A stretch of 34,409 nucleotides of DNA from JAAKFL01 sp964629645 (GCA_964629645.1 CAZVSU010000019.1:1-34409); one strand, 5' to 3'. Counted from the stretch's first letter, positions 15,232-23,493 are shown. Notes: generated by a model not told the origin, from the sequence alone. Numbers and translations: made by a program.

Positions 15232-17082
15232 TTGAACATCGAATAATTTCAGCCACCGGCCGAAGCAGATTGTTTTCCAATAAATGGATGAGAATGGCTC
15301 TTTGCCCTTGACCATTCGGTCGTAGCGCGTCAACACATCAGGCGAAATAATGCCGCCCGCACTTTGTATGCCCTCTTGAATCAACGGGCGAAACTGAGGA
15401 GTTTTGAGCCAGTGCGCCTCCGCCGTCGCGAAGCCGATTTTATCGCGCCGCTCAAGGATTCGAGCTGGAAGAGCAGAGCGCATTCCCTCCCTCATCACCC
15501 TTTTCGTCAGACCGTCTGCAATCTTATGTTCTGCTGGGAGATTTAATGTCAGCTCAACGAGGCGGTAGTCCAAGAAGGGGGTGCGCGCCTCGATAGAGTG
15601 AGCCATTGAGTTGCGATCTTCAAAGTGAAGAAGCATAGGCAGGCTGCTTTTCAGTGTCATGTGGCGGCAATAGTCGGGAAGATCAAAGCCTGCCGTCTCC
15701 GGAAAAGGATTTCGATCGTCGGCGTGCAAATACCGAAATGACATCCAGTTTGGTTTTGATGAGGGGCGGCGGTAGAACTTTTTAAGAGGCGTGCCGATCC
15801 TTTCCGGGAGAATATGACTCCCAAGAAATTTAATTGGATGGTGGCCGCTAAGCGTCTTTCGAGCCGCCTTCATTTCCGCAAAGAGTTTTCGCCACTGAAA
15901 CGTGCGATAGAGTATTTTGAAATGATGCCCGTAGCAGCTTGTATACCCTGCGAGCTGCTCATCGGCCCCTTGACCGTCGAGCATGACTTTAACAGAGTTT
16001 TGGCGCGCGAGTTTGAACACCTCCCACTGAGCGAAAAGACTTGTGGTCGCAAAAGGTTCGTCTTGGGCCCAAACCAATTGATCGAGATCCCGCAGCAAAC
16101 CCTCAGACTTCGGCGTTATGAAATGGGCTTCATGGCCGACCTTGGCCACAACGAGATCCATAAATGGCCGCTCATCGAACTCAGCCACATGTGAACATGC
16201 CGAAAACGTTTTTTGTCGTTTTCCCGCATCTCGACCCTTCAGCTGCTCGTTGATGAGACAGACAATGGAAGAAGAATCGAGCCCTCCCGAAAGGCATGAG
16301 CCCACTGGCGCATCAGAGCGGAGCCTTAAGCGCACTGAATCGGATAGTAAAGTGTAAAACAGCTGCCCCGCATCCTGAAGAGATCCTTTAAATGGGGCGC
16401 AGGGCACTTCATACCACACGCAAGGACGGAACGTGAGGTCAGACAAACTCCCCTTCCAATACTCCCCTCCTCTCAATTGAAACACTCCAGCGAATAACGT
16501 CTCTTCGGTGTGGTCGATGACTGACCAATTGAGGAAGTCGTAGGCGCGCTGGTGGTTCAGTTTTGCTTTAAAGCCCGGGAGCCGGCCAAATTGTTTGATC
16601 TCCGACGCCAGCGCAACATAGCCAAGAGGAGACGGCCAGACGTAAAGAGGCTTGACTCCAAAGCGGTCGCGAGCGGCAAAAAACTCTTTTTTGACGGCAT
16701 CATAGATCACGAAAGCAAACATACCGTTCAGCCGAGGCAGGCAAGCGGCTCCCCATTCGATATAGGCGGCAAGAAGCACTTCGGTGTCGCAAGACGATCG
16801 GAAGGTGTGGCCCAGACCTTGCAGTTCACGCTTTAGCTCGATGTAGTTATAAATTTCGCCGTTGTAGGTGATGTGGGCGCGTCCGCAGGGAGAAGAAAGA
16901 GGCTGATGCCCGTCCGAAGAAAGGTCAAGAATGGACAGCCGCTGGTGGCCAAGCTGCGCTCTCCCTTCGGCAAAGCACAGAATTCCCGCGCCATCCGGCC
17001 CTCTGTGAGCCGCAGCTTTCGTCATCGCTGCGATCCCATCTCCATCAGGGATGATCCCGAACAGGGCGGCTATTCCGCACAT
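15226..17082 (-). CDS. asnB: Asparagine synthetase (glutamine-hydrolysing), AsnB-like
   Basis: Predicted to make asparagine from aspartate, glutamine and ATP. The N-terminal class-II glutaminase domain starts MCGIAALFG. Cys2 must be the free N-terminal nucleophile, so the start is the ATG at 17082 rather than 17100. The family's RGPDG and NGEIYNY glutamine-binding segments follow. The synthetase domain has the PP-loop SGGLDSSSIV (about residue 260) and DGQGADEQLAGY. At 618 residues it has the length of bacterial AsnB paralogues found in sugar- or peptide-modifying clusters, so amidation of another substrate is possible. It lies between ybaB and a caspase-like gene, apparently inserted into the dnaX-ybaB / ptsI-ptsH neighbourhood known in Chlamydia. 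Confidence 0.85.
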   Translation of the reverse strand: MCGIAALFGIIPDGDGIAAMTKAAAHRGPDGAGILCFAEGRAQLGHQRLSILDLSSDGHQPLSSPCGRAHITYNGEIYNYIELKRELQGLGHTFRSSCDTEVLLAAYIEWGAACLPRLNGMFAFVIYDAVKKEFFAARDRFGVKPLYVWPSPLGYVALASEIKQFGRLPGFKAKLNHQRAYDFLNWSVIDHTEETLFAGVFQLRGGEYWKGSLSDLTFRPCVWYEVPCAPFKGSLQDAGQLFYTLLSDSVRLRLRSDAPVGSCLSGGLDSSSIVCLINEQLKGRDAGKRQKTFSACSHVAEFDERPFMDLVVAKVGHEAHFITPKSEGLLRDLDQLVWAQDEPFATTSLFAQWEVFKLARQNSVKVMLDGQGADEQLAGYTSCYGHHFKILYRTFQWRKLFAEMKAARKTLSGHHPIKFLGSHILPERIGTPLKKFYRRPSSKPNWMSFRYLHADDRNPFPETAGFDLPDYCRHMTLKSSLPMLLHFEDRNSMAHSIEARTPFLDYRLVELTLNLPAEHKIADGLTKRVMREGMRSALPARILERRDKIGFATAEAHWLKTPQFRPLIQEGIQSAGGIISPDVLTRYDRMVKGKEPFSSIYWKTICFGRWLKLFDVQL

Positions 17083-17210
17083 GCCGGCGCCCTTTGCCAT
17101 GATTGATGGAGGGGTTGCGCACTGAAATCGAACAAAATGATCAGGTGATCGGGGGCAAAATCCATTTTCACTTCATTCACTGTCAATGCGGCGTCTATTG
17201 AAGGAAGCAT
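17070..17210 (-). CDS. Possible small ORF or gene remnant, 46 codons
   Basis: In the 262-base gap upstream of asnB, one minus-strand frame is open from about 17240 to a TAG at 17070. From the ATG at 17210 it encodes 46 residues with a believable pattern (for example SIDAALTVNEVKMDFAPDH and LIILFDF). It overlaps the asnB start in another frame by 13 bases. There is no ribosome site before the ATG. It could be a leader peptide, a decayed C-terminal fragment, or chance. The rest of the gap contains a 13-base inverted repeat, gtgatgtcatcac (17291-17303), and a TTGACA on the minus strand (17181-17186) without a good -10. Confidence 0.25.
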   Translation of the reverse strand: MLPSIDAALTVNEVKMDFAPDHLIILFDFSAQPLHQSWQRAPACAE

Positions 17211-17344
17211 CTGTCGACAAAAGGTAGGTAAACGTCCTGAATTAACAACCCAATATGATCAGTGATTGTGATGATTTCGTCAATGCCGATGTGATGTCAT
17301 CACAAGCAACCGGCCAAAGCGCCACTTTTTTCTCGTCTCAACGG

Positions 17345-18142
17345 TTAATCGAGCGGATGAATGTCAACTTCAAAATAAGGAACTTGCACATCTTCGTCTC
17401 TATACTTCTTTAAATAATCGGCTGAAAGAGAAAGAATCGACTCCCAATCTACTTGATCGTTTGAAAAAACTTCTTTACTAAAGGCGCGAAAAAAACAAAT
17501 GGTGTAGAGGCTGCCCTCTTCGTTGGAGGCGTATGCGGATTGTCCGGGAGAAGATGCCGAGATTCTTATCGAGCCGCTGGTGTCTAAAAATAGACGGGTC
17601 ATGTTCACGATTTCTTTTTGAGCCAGTCTATCATCGGCTTGGTCCATTGTCTCGAGGCGGACGAGGGCAGACATAAAGCTGAAAGGGATGACATCATTGC
17701 ACGTCTCTGCACAGGCAATAAAAAGTCGCGGCTGCTTGGATTGCAAAAGAGTCGTCACGTGGTCAAAATCGAGGGCGCGCCGTTCACCTCCTGCAAAGCC
17801 CAAAAAAGGCCAGGGACTGACCGACGGGTCAAGATTTGAGGGGCGAAACCCATGCCCGCTCCAATAAAAAATTAAGACATCGTCGGGTCCGACCTGAATC
17901 GTCTCATAATCCTTTACGAAATCGGTGGCGGCTCTTGCCTCAGTATAATAATGAGCTTTGACAGTGAGCGGCGTCAAAACCTCAATCTTTGCCAGAAAGT
18001 GCTTCCACATATCAAGGTTCAACTCGTTCGCATCGCCGATGCCTTCTTCTGAAGTCGACGCCACAATAAACGCATGCAGATCAGCAGCGGCAAGACAGTG
18101 AACATTAAAAATTAAAAGAACGAGAAGGATAATTTTGCTCAT
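17345..18142 (-). CDS. Secreted caspase-like cysteine protease (peptidase C14 fold)
   Basis: An N-terminal signal peptide (ILLVLLIFNVHCLAAA) is followed by a caspase-like domain. The catalytic His is in the YWSGHGF motif and the catalytic Cys is probably the second Cys of IACAETCND, after a hydrophobic strand, as in bacterial and meta-caspases. Counting from the ATG at 18157, these are His102 and Cys153. The segments AFIVASTSEEGIG and SASSPGQSAYASNEEGSLYT fit the first strand and the substrate-pocket loop. About 265 residues with no other domain. I take the ATG at 18142 because it starts the signal peptide; 18157 is an alternative. It begins 27 bases (stop to ATG) after ptsI on the same strand. 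The target is unknown; export suggests action in the periplasm or host. Confidence 0.7.
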   Translation of the reverse strand: MSKIILLVLLIFNVHCLAAADLHAFIVASTSEEGIGDANELNLDMWKHFLAKIEVLTPLTVKAHYYTEARAATDFVKDYETIQVGPDDVLIFYWSGHGFRPSNLDPSVSPWPFLGFAGGERRALDFDHVTTLLQSKQPRLFIACAETCNDVIPFSFMSALVRLETMDQADDRLAQKEIVNMTRLFLDTSGSIRISASSPGQSAYASNEEGSLYTICFFRAFSKEVFSNDQVDWESILSLSADYLKKYRDEDVQVPYFEVDIHPLD

Positions 18143-18169
18143 AATGAATCGTATCATTGCAAGCGCAAG

Positions 18170-19963
18170 TTAAGATGGAATTAAGATACGGTCAGACTCC
18201 TCGGGGAAAAGCGAAAAAAATTCGTGGTTGAGCAATTCCTGTATCTCGCCGGGGCTGCTCAACGCCTCAACCTGTTCGACAAGCTGGTAACATTTGACCA
18301 CACTTAAACTACGAATCACTTTTTTAATGAGGGGAAGATTTCTCAGTGAGACGGAAAGAACGCTGACCCCGAGGCCGATGAGAAGGGGGGTGAATCTAGG
18401 ATCGCCGGCAATTTCTCCGCAAACGCTGACGGGAACCCCATATTCTCCGGCCTGCCCAACGATGAGCTTAATCATTCTGATGAGTGCCGGGTGCATGGGG
18501 TTGTGAAGTTTATTGACCGTTTGATTGCTCCGATCAACGGCTAAAAGATACTGGATAAGATCGTTGGTTCCAATTGCGATAAAATCGCACTCTTTCGCCA
18601 GATGGTCGGAAATCATAGCTGCTGACGGCACTTCGATCATACAGCCAATTTTAACCCTCTTTTCGATAATTTTTCCGCTATGGGAGAGTTCATTTTGCAC
18701 TTCCGCGATCAGCTCCTTGGCTTCGATAAGCTCCGAAAGATCGGTCACCATGGGAAACATAATCGACACATTGCCTCTGTCGCTGGCTCGCAAAATAGCC
18801 CTGAGCTGCGCTCTGAAAATATCCGGCTTCTGGAGAAGATACCGGATAGCGCGGCATCCGAGGTAAGGATTTCCTTTGTAGGACTCTTGCTCTTTGATTG
18901 TCAGCTTATCCCCGCCCACATCAAAGGTGCGGATCACAATCGGCAGCCCCCTCATCGCACTGACAATCTGGCTGTAGATGACAAACTGTTCTTCCTCTGA
19001 AGGAAACCGCTGCTTCGATAAGTAAATATACTCCGAACGGAAGAGGCCGACTCCCGAACAGCCATATTGATGAAGTTTGTCGATTTCATTGACCATTTCA
19101 ATGTTGGCCATCAACTCCACCTTATAGCCGTCATAGGTTTCGGCATCGAGGGAACAAATTTTTTCCAGCTCTTGCAGCGAAGTTAAAATCTGCTTTTGAA
19201 TCTTATCGAACTTGCCAAGTGTCCGTTTAGAGGGGCAAAGGATAATGTCTCCGATCCTGGCGTCGACAAGAACTTCTGTGCCAAGAGCCGGTTCGATCAA
19301 CTCATAGTCGACATTCGCAATATATGGGATTCCCTTTGCTTTTGCGACAATGGCAGCATGCGATGTCGGACTCCCCTCGTGCGTAATGACTGCGGATATA
19401 TTGTCCAAATCAGCCTCCGCCAAATCAGAGGCGGCAATCTCGCGGGAAAAGACAATGGTATTCGGAGGCAGCGAAGTCAAAGCGGCCCGCTCAGACCCTC
19501 CCAAATGTTCTAAGACGCGTCTTGAGATATCGAGAAGGTCGCACCCCCTTTCGCGAAAGAAAAGATCTTGAATCTGGTCAAATCGGTTCTGATAGTCGCG
19601 TAAAAAACAGTGGAAAACGAACTCGGCATTTTTTTGTTCCGATAAAATTTTCTGCTTGATCTCAGATCCCAAAAGAGGATCGTCCAAAAGTTGCAGATGA
19701 GTCTCTAATATTGCCGCCGCTTCATGGGACTTGTCCCTTTCGAGCATTTTTTTGATTCTGGCTAAATCCTTTTTTGTTTCGGCCAAGGCTTTTTCATAGC
19801 GGCGCACCTCTTTGCGTATTTCCCGTTTGTCGATCCGTTTTTCGGGGATCGACTTCTGCTCGTGTGTGAAGACGTAAAGGGTGCCGACAGCGATTCCGTG
19901 GCTGATCGGCGTCCCTTTTATATGGAGTTCTTTTTCTTTTGTCTTTAACAAGGCTCCTCCCAA
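18170..19963 (-). CDS. ptsI: Phosphoenolpyruvate-protein phosphotransferase, PTS enzyme I
   Basis: Takes phosphate from phosphoenolpyruvate and passes it to HPr. The phospho-His is His202 in THEGSPTSHAAIVAKAKGIP. The C-terminal PEP domain has RTFDVGGDK, KGNPYLGCRAIRY, MIEVPSAA, GTNDLIQYLLAVDRSN and the catalytic Cys in SVCGEIAGD, all intact. At 597 residues it has the usual EI length. The start overlaps the ptsH stop by 19 bases. No EIIA, EIIB or EIIC gene is in the window, so the pathway from here may be regulatory rather than for sugar import, as thought for other Chlamydiae. Confidence 0.93.
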   Translation of the reverse strand: MGGALLKTKEKELHIKGTPISHGIAVGTLYVFTHEQKSIPEKRIDKREIRKEVRRYEKALAETKKDLARIKKMLERDKSHEAAAILETHLQLLDDPLLGSEIKQKILSEQKNAEFVFHCFLRDYQNRFDQIQDLFFRERGCDLLDISRRVLEHLGGSERAALTSLPPNTIVFSREIAASDLAEADLDNISAVITHEGSPTSHAAIVAKAKGIPYIANVDYELIEPALGTEVLVDARIGDIILCPSKRTLGKFDKIQKQILTSLQELEKICSLDAETYDGYKVELMANIEMVNEIDKLHQYGCSGVGLFRSEYIYLSKQRFPSEEEQFVIYSQIVSAMRGLPIVIRTFDVGGDKLTIKEQESYKGNPYLGCRAIRYLLQKPDIFRAQLRAILRASDRGNVSIMFPMVTDLSELIEAKELIAEVQNELSHSGKIIEKRVKIGCMIEVPSAAMISDHLAKECDFIAIGTNDLIQYLLAVDRSNQTVNKLHNPMHPALIRMIKLIVGQAGEYGVPVSVCGEIAGDPRFTPLLIGLGVSVLSVSLRNLPLIKKVIRSLSVVKCYQLVEQVEALSSPGEIQELLNHEFFSLFPEESDRILIPS

Positions 19964-20235
19964 AACCGCTGTTCGAAAGCATCGACGAGACGCTCAAGAG
20001 TCTCTTCTGCATCCTCGCCGTCCACTGTGATCGTGATCCTGGCGTTTTTCCGCGCCGCGAGCATAAGGATGCTCAAAATGCTTTTTGCGTTGATCGTCTC
20101 TCTTTTATGTGTGAAAAACACATCGCTCTTGCAATTCTGCAGGAGTTTGACGATCGCCGTCGCAGGCCTCGTGTGGAGGCCAAGATCGTTCATCACTTTC
20201 ACTTTTTGCTGCTGTTTTGTCATCAACGCCTCCAT
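19945..20235 (-). CDS. ptsH: Phosphocarrier protein HPr
   Basis: Small PTS carrier, 96 residues. Active-site His21 lies in GLHTRPA and the regulatory Ser52 in NAKSILSILML. The spacing of 31 residues matches His15 to Ser46 of classical HPr. The Ser site with a linked hprK means it can probably be phosphorylated at both places. It sits between hprK (4-base gap) and ptsI (overlap) in one transcription unit. It ends in a short extension FWEEPC. Confidence 0.92.
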   Translation of the reverse strand: MEALMTKQQQKVKVMNDLGLHTRPATAIVKLLQNCKSDVFFTHKRETINAKSILSILMLAARKNARITITVDGEDAEETLERLVDAFEQRFWEEPC

Positions 20236-20239
20236 CCCA

Positions 20240-21163
20240 TTATCTCGCTGTCATTTCGAGTAACTTACGTTTAAACTCTCTGGCTGAGTTGTAGCCCATG
20301 TCTTTTAACCGATGATTGAGCGCGATCGTTTCGAGCAAAAGAACAACATCGCGGCCCGGTTTGACGGGAAGAATATGCAAAGGGAGATCGATTCCTAAAA
20401 TGTCGCAGTACTTCTCGTCGGTCCCGACCCGGTCGTAAAAGCTGTGATCGTCCCAGGTTTCAAGTTTCACCACTAAGTCGATGCTCTTTTCATTCCTGAC
20501 GCAGACAGCGCCATAAAGATGGGCCACATTAATGATGCCGATTCCCCGAATTTCCATATGGTGCTTGGTGAGCTCAGCGCCGCACCCTTCTAAATAATTC
20601 CCCTCCCGCTTTTTCACTTTCACAACATCGTCGGAGATGAGGCGATGCCCCCTTTCGATTAAGCCTAGAGCGGCTTCACTTTTTCCGACAGAGGAGTCGC
20701 CTTGAATCAAAACGCCGACGCCGAAGACCTCGACAAGAGTGCCGTGCAGAGTGACCGTCGGCGAAAATTCGCCTGTCAGCAGCAGCGTGAGGCGGCTGAG
20801 AAGGTTCATTGTTTTCATCGGCGTTCTAAAGAGCGGTATGTCCCTTTTTTCGCAGAGGAACAAAAGCTCCTTTGGCGGCCGATAACGACGCGTCACAATC
20901 ACAGCCGGGGTATCGGCGGTTAAGATAGCCTCGAGCCGCTCAACGCGCGTTCTTGAGTCGAGGTCGCGCAAATACTGTACATCGACTTTTCCAAAAACAA
21001 GAATGCGCTTGCTCGCGTAGTTTTTGAGGTATCCCGTGATGCCAAGACCCGGCCGGTTGGCTTCGGGGACTTTGATCCTCCGCCTTACGCCCCTTTTTCC
21101 CGCGACGAGCTCTAGTCCCAAATTCGTGCCGTGTTGATCGAAGAGGTCTTGTACCGTATACAT
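20240..21163 (-). CDS. hprK: HPr kinase/phosphorylase
   Basis: Bifunctional enzyme that adds or removes phosphate at the regulatory serine of HPr in response to energy state. The N-terminal domain (about residues 1-130) is followed by His140 in the conserved HG pair, Walker A GDSSVGKS (155-162), ISDDVVKV, and the family signature around MEIRGIGIINVAHLYG. The C-terminal segment contains LPVKPGRDVVLLLETIALN. At 307 residues it has the standard length. It lies directly before ptsH. A 76-base gap to phoH leaves room for its own promoter, but I see none that is convincing. Confidence 0.93.
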   Translation of the reverse strand: MYTVQDLFDQHGTNLGLELVAGKRGVRRRIKVPEANRPGLGITGYLKNYASKRILVFGKVDVQYLRDLDSRTRVERLEAILTADTPAVIVTRRYRPPKELLFLCEKRDIPLFRTPMKTMNLLSRLTLLLTGEFSPTVTLHGTLVEVFGVGVLIQGDSSVGKSEAALGLIERGHRLISDDVVKVKKREGNYLEGCGAELTKHHMEIRGIGIINVAHLYGAVCVRNEKSIDLVVKLETWDDHSFYDRVGTDEKYCDILGIDLPLHILPVKPGRDVVLLLETIALNHRLKDMGYNSAREFKRKLLEMTAR

Positions 21164-21239
21164 GAGGTTATCCGTGCGTCGCTATATGACCAGTTTTTAT
21201 GTTCCTACCAAAAATGTTCGATCGCATGTTCTGATACCT

Positions 21240-22535
21240 TTACATCACTTCAGCTGCGATCGCGGCGAGTTCAGACCTTTCTGTCTTATCCAAAAAGACT
21301 TGGCAGAATAATTTTTGATTTTGAAACCTGCCGACAGTATACGTCAGTCCGTTGGAATTTTTGTCGAGGTAAGGATTGTCAATCTGCTCCGGATCGCCGC
21401 AAAGAATCACTTTTGTTCCTTCTCCCGCACGCGAGATAATGGTTTTGACCTCGTGAGGAGTCAAATTTTGCGCCTCGTCGACGATGATGAACATTTTCGG
21501 CAAAGAGCGGCCGCGTATGTAGGTCACAGCCTCCATTTCGATTTTGTCGCTGTCGAGGACCCATTTCAAGGTGTCGCTGTTTCCCCCGCCTGTCGAATTG
21601 CACACATACTCGAGATTATCCATGATCGGCTGCATCCAACTGGACAGTTTTTCCTCTTTCGTGCCCGGCAGATACCCGATGTCACGGCCGAGAGGAACAA
21701 TCGGACGAGACACCAAAATCCGATTATACTCTCCTTCGTCAAAGACTTTGCGGAGAGCGCACGCCAAAGAGAGAAGCGTTTTGCCTGTTCCTGCCGGTCC
21801 CATCAAGGTGATCAAACTGATGTTATCCCTTAAAATGGCATCCATCGCGCATTTCTGTTCGACATTCCGGGGTTGAATTCCCCATGTGTTGCCCAAATTA
21901 AGAAGGGGTTCTACTTTGTTGTTGGCAGCGTTGTAGCGAACGACGGCTGACGATTTCTCCGGAGAGACTAAGACGCAGTACTCGTTGGCCAAAAACTCAT
22001 TGTGCGGCAGTTCGAGCCCCCCTTCCTGATAGAACCTGTCGATTTCCGGTTTTGTTGTCTCGATTCGACGCACACCTCGGTAGATCGTGTCATATGACAC
22101 TTTCAAATTTTCATAATCTGCCGCTTCAAGTCCCATCGCTTCGCCCTTAACGCGGGCGGCAAAATCTTTTGAGACAAAAACGACCTTTTCCCCTTCTTTT
22201 AAAAGGTGATAGGCCGCCATCAAAATCTTATTGTCGCTTACCGATAGATCAAACATATCAGCATAGTGGTGATTCCACTTCATCTGGATACGGATTGTCG
22301 ATTGATTGTCCAGCTCGACACCTCGATGAAGATCCCCTTCCCCTATCGTCTTCAGAAGTGCGAGGCGGCGGGCAACCGCTCGGGCATTTCTTCCCAGCTC
22401 ATTTTGAAGCCGCTTTAATCGATCAAGCTCTTCCAATACAGGGAGAGGAATCACGACGTCGTGACGAGCAAATTTCATGAAAGATTCGGGATCGTGGAGC
22501 AAGACATTGGTATCGAGAACAAAGGTTTTTTTCAT
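21240..22535 (-). CDS. PIN-PhoH fusion protein (PhoH2/YlaK-type RNA helicase-nuclease)
   Basis: An N-terminal PIN ribonuclease-like domain (about residues 1-140; FVLDTNVLLHDPESF, PVLEELDRLK, and SVSDNKIL with the acidic residues) joined to a PhoH ATPase domain with Walker A GPAGTGKTLLSLACAL, YIRGRSLPKMFIIVDEAQNL (Walker B) and the RAGEGTKVILCGDPEQID segment. 431 residues, the usual size for this fusion. Such proteins are ATP-dependent RNA-unwinding and cleaving enzymes in a few studied cases. The ribosome site GGAGG lies 11 bases before the ATG. It is divergent from the CIRCE-controlled gene and heads the phoH-hprK-ptsH-ptsI direction of transcription. Confidence 0.88.
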   Translation of the reverse strand: MKKTFVLDTNVLLHDPESFMKFARHDVVIPLPVLEELDRLKRLQNELGRNARAVARRLALLKTIGEGDLHRGVELDNQSTIRIQMKWNHHYADMFDLSVSDNKILMAAYHLLKEGEKVVFVSKDFAARVKGEAMGLEAADYENLKVSYDTIYRGVRRIETTKPEIDRFYQEGGLELPHNEFLANEYCVLVSPEKSSAVVRYNAANNKVEPLLNLGNTWGIQPRNVEQKCAMDAILRDNISLITLMGPAGTGKTLLSLACALRKVFDEGEYNRILVSRPIVPLGRDIGYLPGTKEEKLSSWMQPIMDNLEYVCNSTGGGNSDTLKWVLDSDKIEMEAVTYIRGRSLPKMFIIVDEAQNLTPHEVKTIISRAGEGTKVILCGDPEQIDNPYLDKNSNGLTYTVGRFQNQKLFCQVFLDKTERSELAAIAAEVM

Positions 22536-22620
22536 TGGAAAAGGGCCTCCAGAATCGCAAAAAACTTATGTTAAAAGAATTATTTTTTTAAAGGAAACCG
22601 AAATTAGGGAGGCCTTAAAT

Positions 22621-22647
22621 CCAGCACTCAAACAACCTAAGTGCTAA
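22621..22647 (+). promoter_or_regulatory. CIRCE element (HrcA operator)
   Basis: Bases 22621-22629 (ccagcactc) and 22639-22647 (aagtgctaa) match the CIRCE halves TTAGCACTC and GAGTGCTAA at 7/9 and 8/9 positions, with exactly the 9-base spacer of CIRCE. CIRCE is bound by HrcA, the heat-shock repressor known in Chlamydiae for the dnaK and groE operons. The site ends 8 bases before the -35 box of the plus-strand promoter at 22656 and lies 86 bases before the divergent phoH start. It could control either gene, more likely the plus-strand one. Confidence 0.7.
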
Positions 22648-22655
22648 TTTTACAT

Positions 22656-22685
22656 TTGACACAATAATTCCCCATATCCTATAAT
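22656..22685 (+). promoter_or_regulatory. Consensus promoter for the Cys-motif protein gene
   Basis: TTGACA (22656-22661) and TATAAT (22680-22685) match the major sigma factor consensus at all 12 positions, with an 18-base spacer. Transcription would start near 22692, about 38 bases before the ATG at 22730. It is the strongest-looking promoter in the window and lies immediately downstream of the CIRCE element. Confidence 0.8.
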
Positions 22686-22729
22686 AAATGTAAGGGTTTG
22701 AAGGGGAAAGCTTTCCGAGGAGTTATCAT

Positions 22730-23431
22730 ATGAAAAAACATGTCGACGATAAGGTCATCAGCCTGCCTCCCTACGTATCGACAGCATGGGAAAACGTTAA
22801 GGCTCTGTACCTTAAAGACGAACATCTCATCGTCGATCTTATAGACGGAAACGCCATCGCTGTTCCTAATCTGACCGATGAGGAAATTGAAGAAATCTTC
22901 GAGTATCACGCCGTGTATATCGATAAAGCTCATGATCTGGAACAAATCTTTGATGAAGACGTGCAGTCGCAAAATGACGGAGGCTCCCCTTTTCGTTTTG
23001 CGATCAACTCAATGGACGGTTTCACAAATGCTATGTCGCACAATCCTGCGCAAGCCAACATGCCCCCGCTTCCCCCTGAAGTTCTCGATAAAATCAGCAA
23101 CATCGCGAAAATCATCTCCCCTGAAGAGATCAATGCCTTAGAAGATCCCGTCGAAGGATGCCATTGTTTTTATTGCCAAATCTCAAAAGCGATACAAAGC
23201 ACCAATGACGATCCGCAGGCCAAACAAGTCGAAGACAATGTCTCCGAGGATGTTTCCGATGAAGACCTCCAGTTCTCGCAGTGGGCCATCTCCCAACTTG
23301 AAGACAAGCTCTATCTGGTCACCAACAAACTCGATACAAGCGAACAGTACAAAGTTTTCTTAGGCAATCCCATAGGCTGCACCTGCGGCAATGCGAATTG
23401 TGAACATATTGTCGCTGTCCTCAAATCGTAA
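22730..23431 (+). CDS. Uncharacterised protein with two Cys-rich motifs (putative zinc binding)
   Basis: I do not recognise a named family. The 233-residue protein is acidic and soluble. It has two Cys clusters, CHCFYC near residue 144-149 and CTCGNANCEH near the C-terminus; the second recalls a SWIM-type zinc motif (CxCxnCxH). A Pro-rich stretch (MPPLPPEV) separates an N-terminal domain starting with short beta-like segments from an acidic linker (EDNVSEDVSDEDLQ). The start has AGGAG at about 22717-22722. It is expressed from a perfect promoter with a CIRCE operator, which suggests a stress-linked role. It is followed by a separate promoter for the SH3 gene. Confidence 0.75.
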   Translation: MKKHVDDKVISLPPYVSTAWENVKALYLKDEHLIVDLIDGNAIAVPNLTDEEIEEIFEYHAVYIDKAHDLEQIFDEDVQSQNDGGSPFRFAINSMDGFTNAMSHNPAQANMPPLPPEVLDKISNIAKIISPEEINALEDPVEGCHCFYCQISKAIQSTNDDPQAKQVEDNVSEDVSDEDLQFSQWAISQLEDKLYLVTNKLDTSEQYKVFLGNPIGCTCGNANCEHIVAVLKS

Positions 23432-23440
23432 GGTTTTTTC

Positions 23441-23469
23441 TTTACATTTCACTTGGAAGTTAATAGTAT
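23441..23469 (+). promoter_or_regulatory. Promoter for the SH3-domain protein gene
   Basis: TTTACA (23441-23446) and TAGTAT (23464-23469) are separated by 17 bases; each box has one or two mismatches to consensus. It lies in the 62-base gap after the Cys-motif gene and about 25 bases before the start codon at 23494, which has a strong AAGGAGAT ribosome site. Confidence 0.55.
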
Positions 23470-23493
23470 TGATTAACTAAAAGGAGATGTTTT

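Noticed and set aside
17291..17303. gtgatgtcatcac as a defined transcription factor site
   Set aside because: The dyad is clear but short, occurs once in the stretch I examined and matches no operator I can name with confidence. It is kept only as part of the gap description.
21164..21239. Separate hprK promoter in the phoH-hprK gap
   Set aside because: The only candidate pair on the minus strand (TTGGTA and TATAGC) has a 19-base spacer and poor matches.
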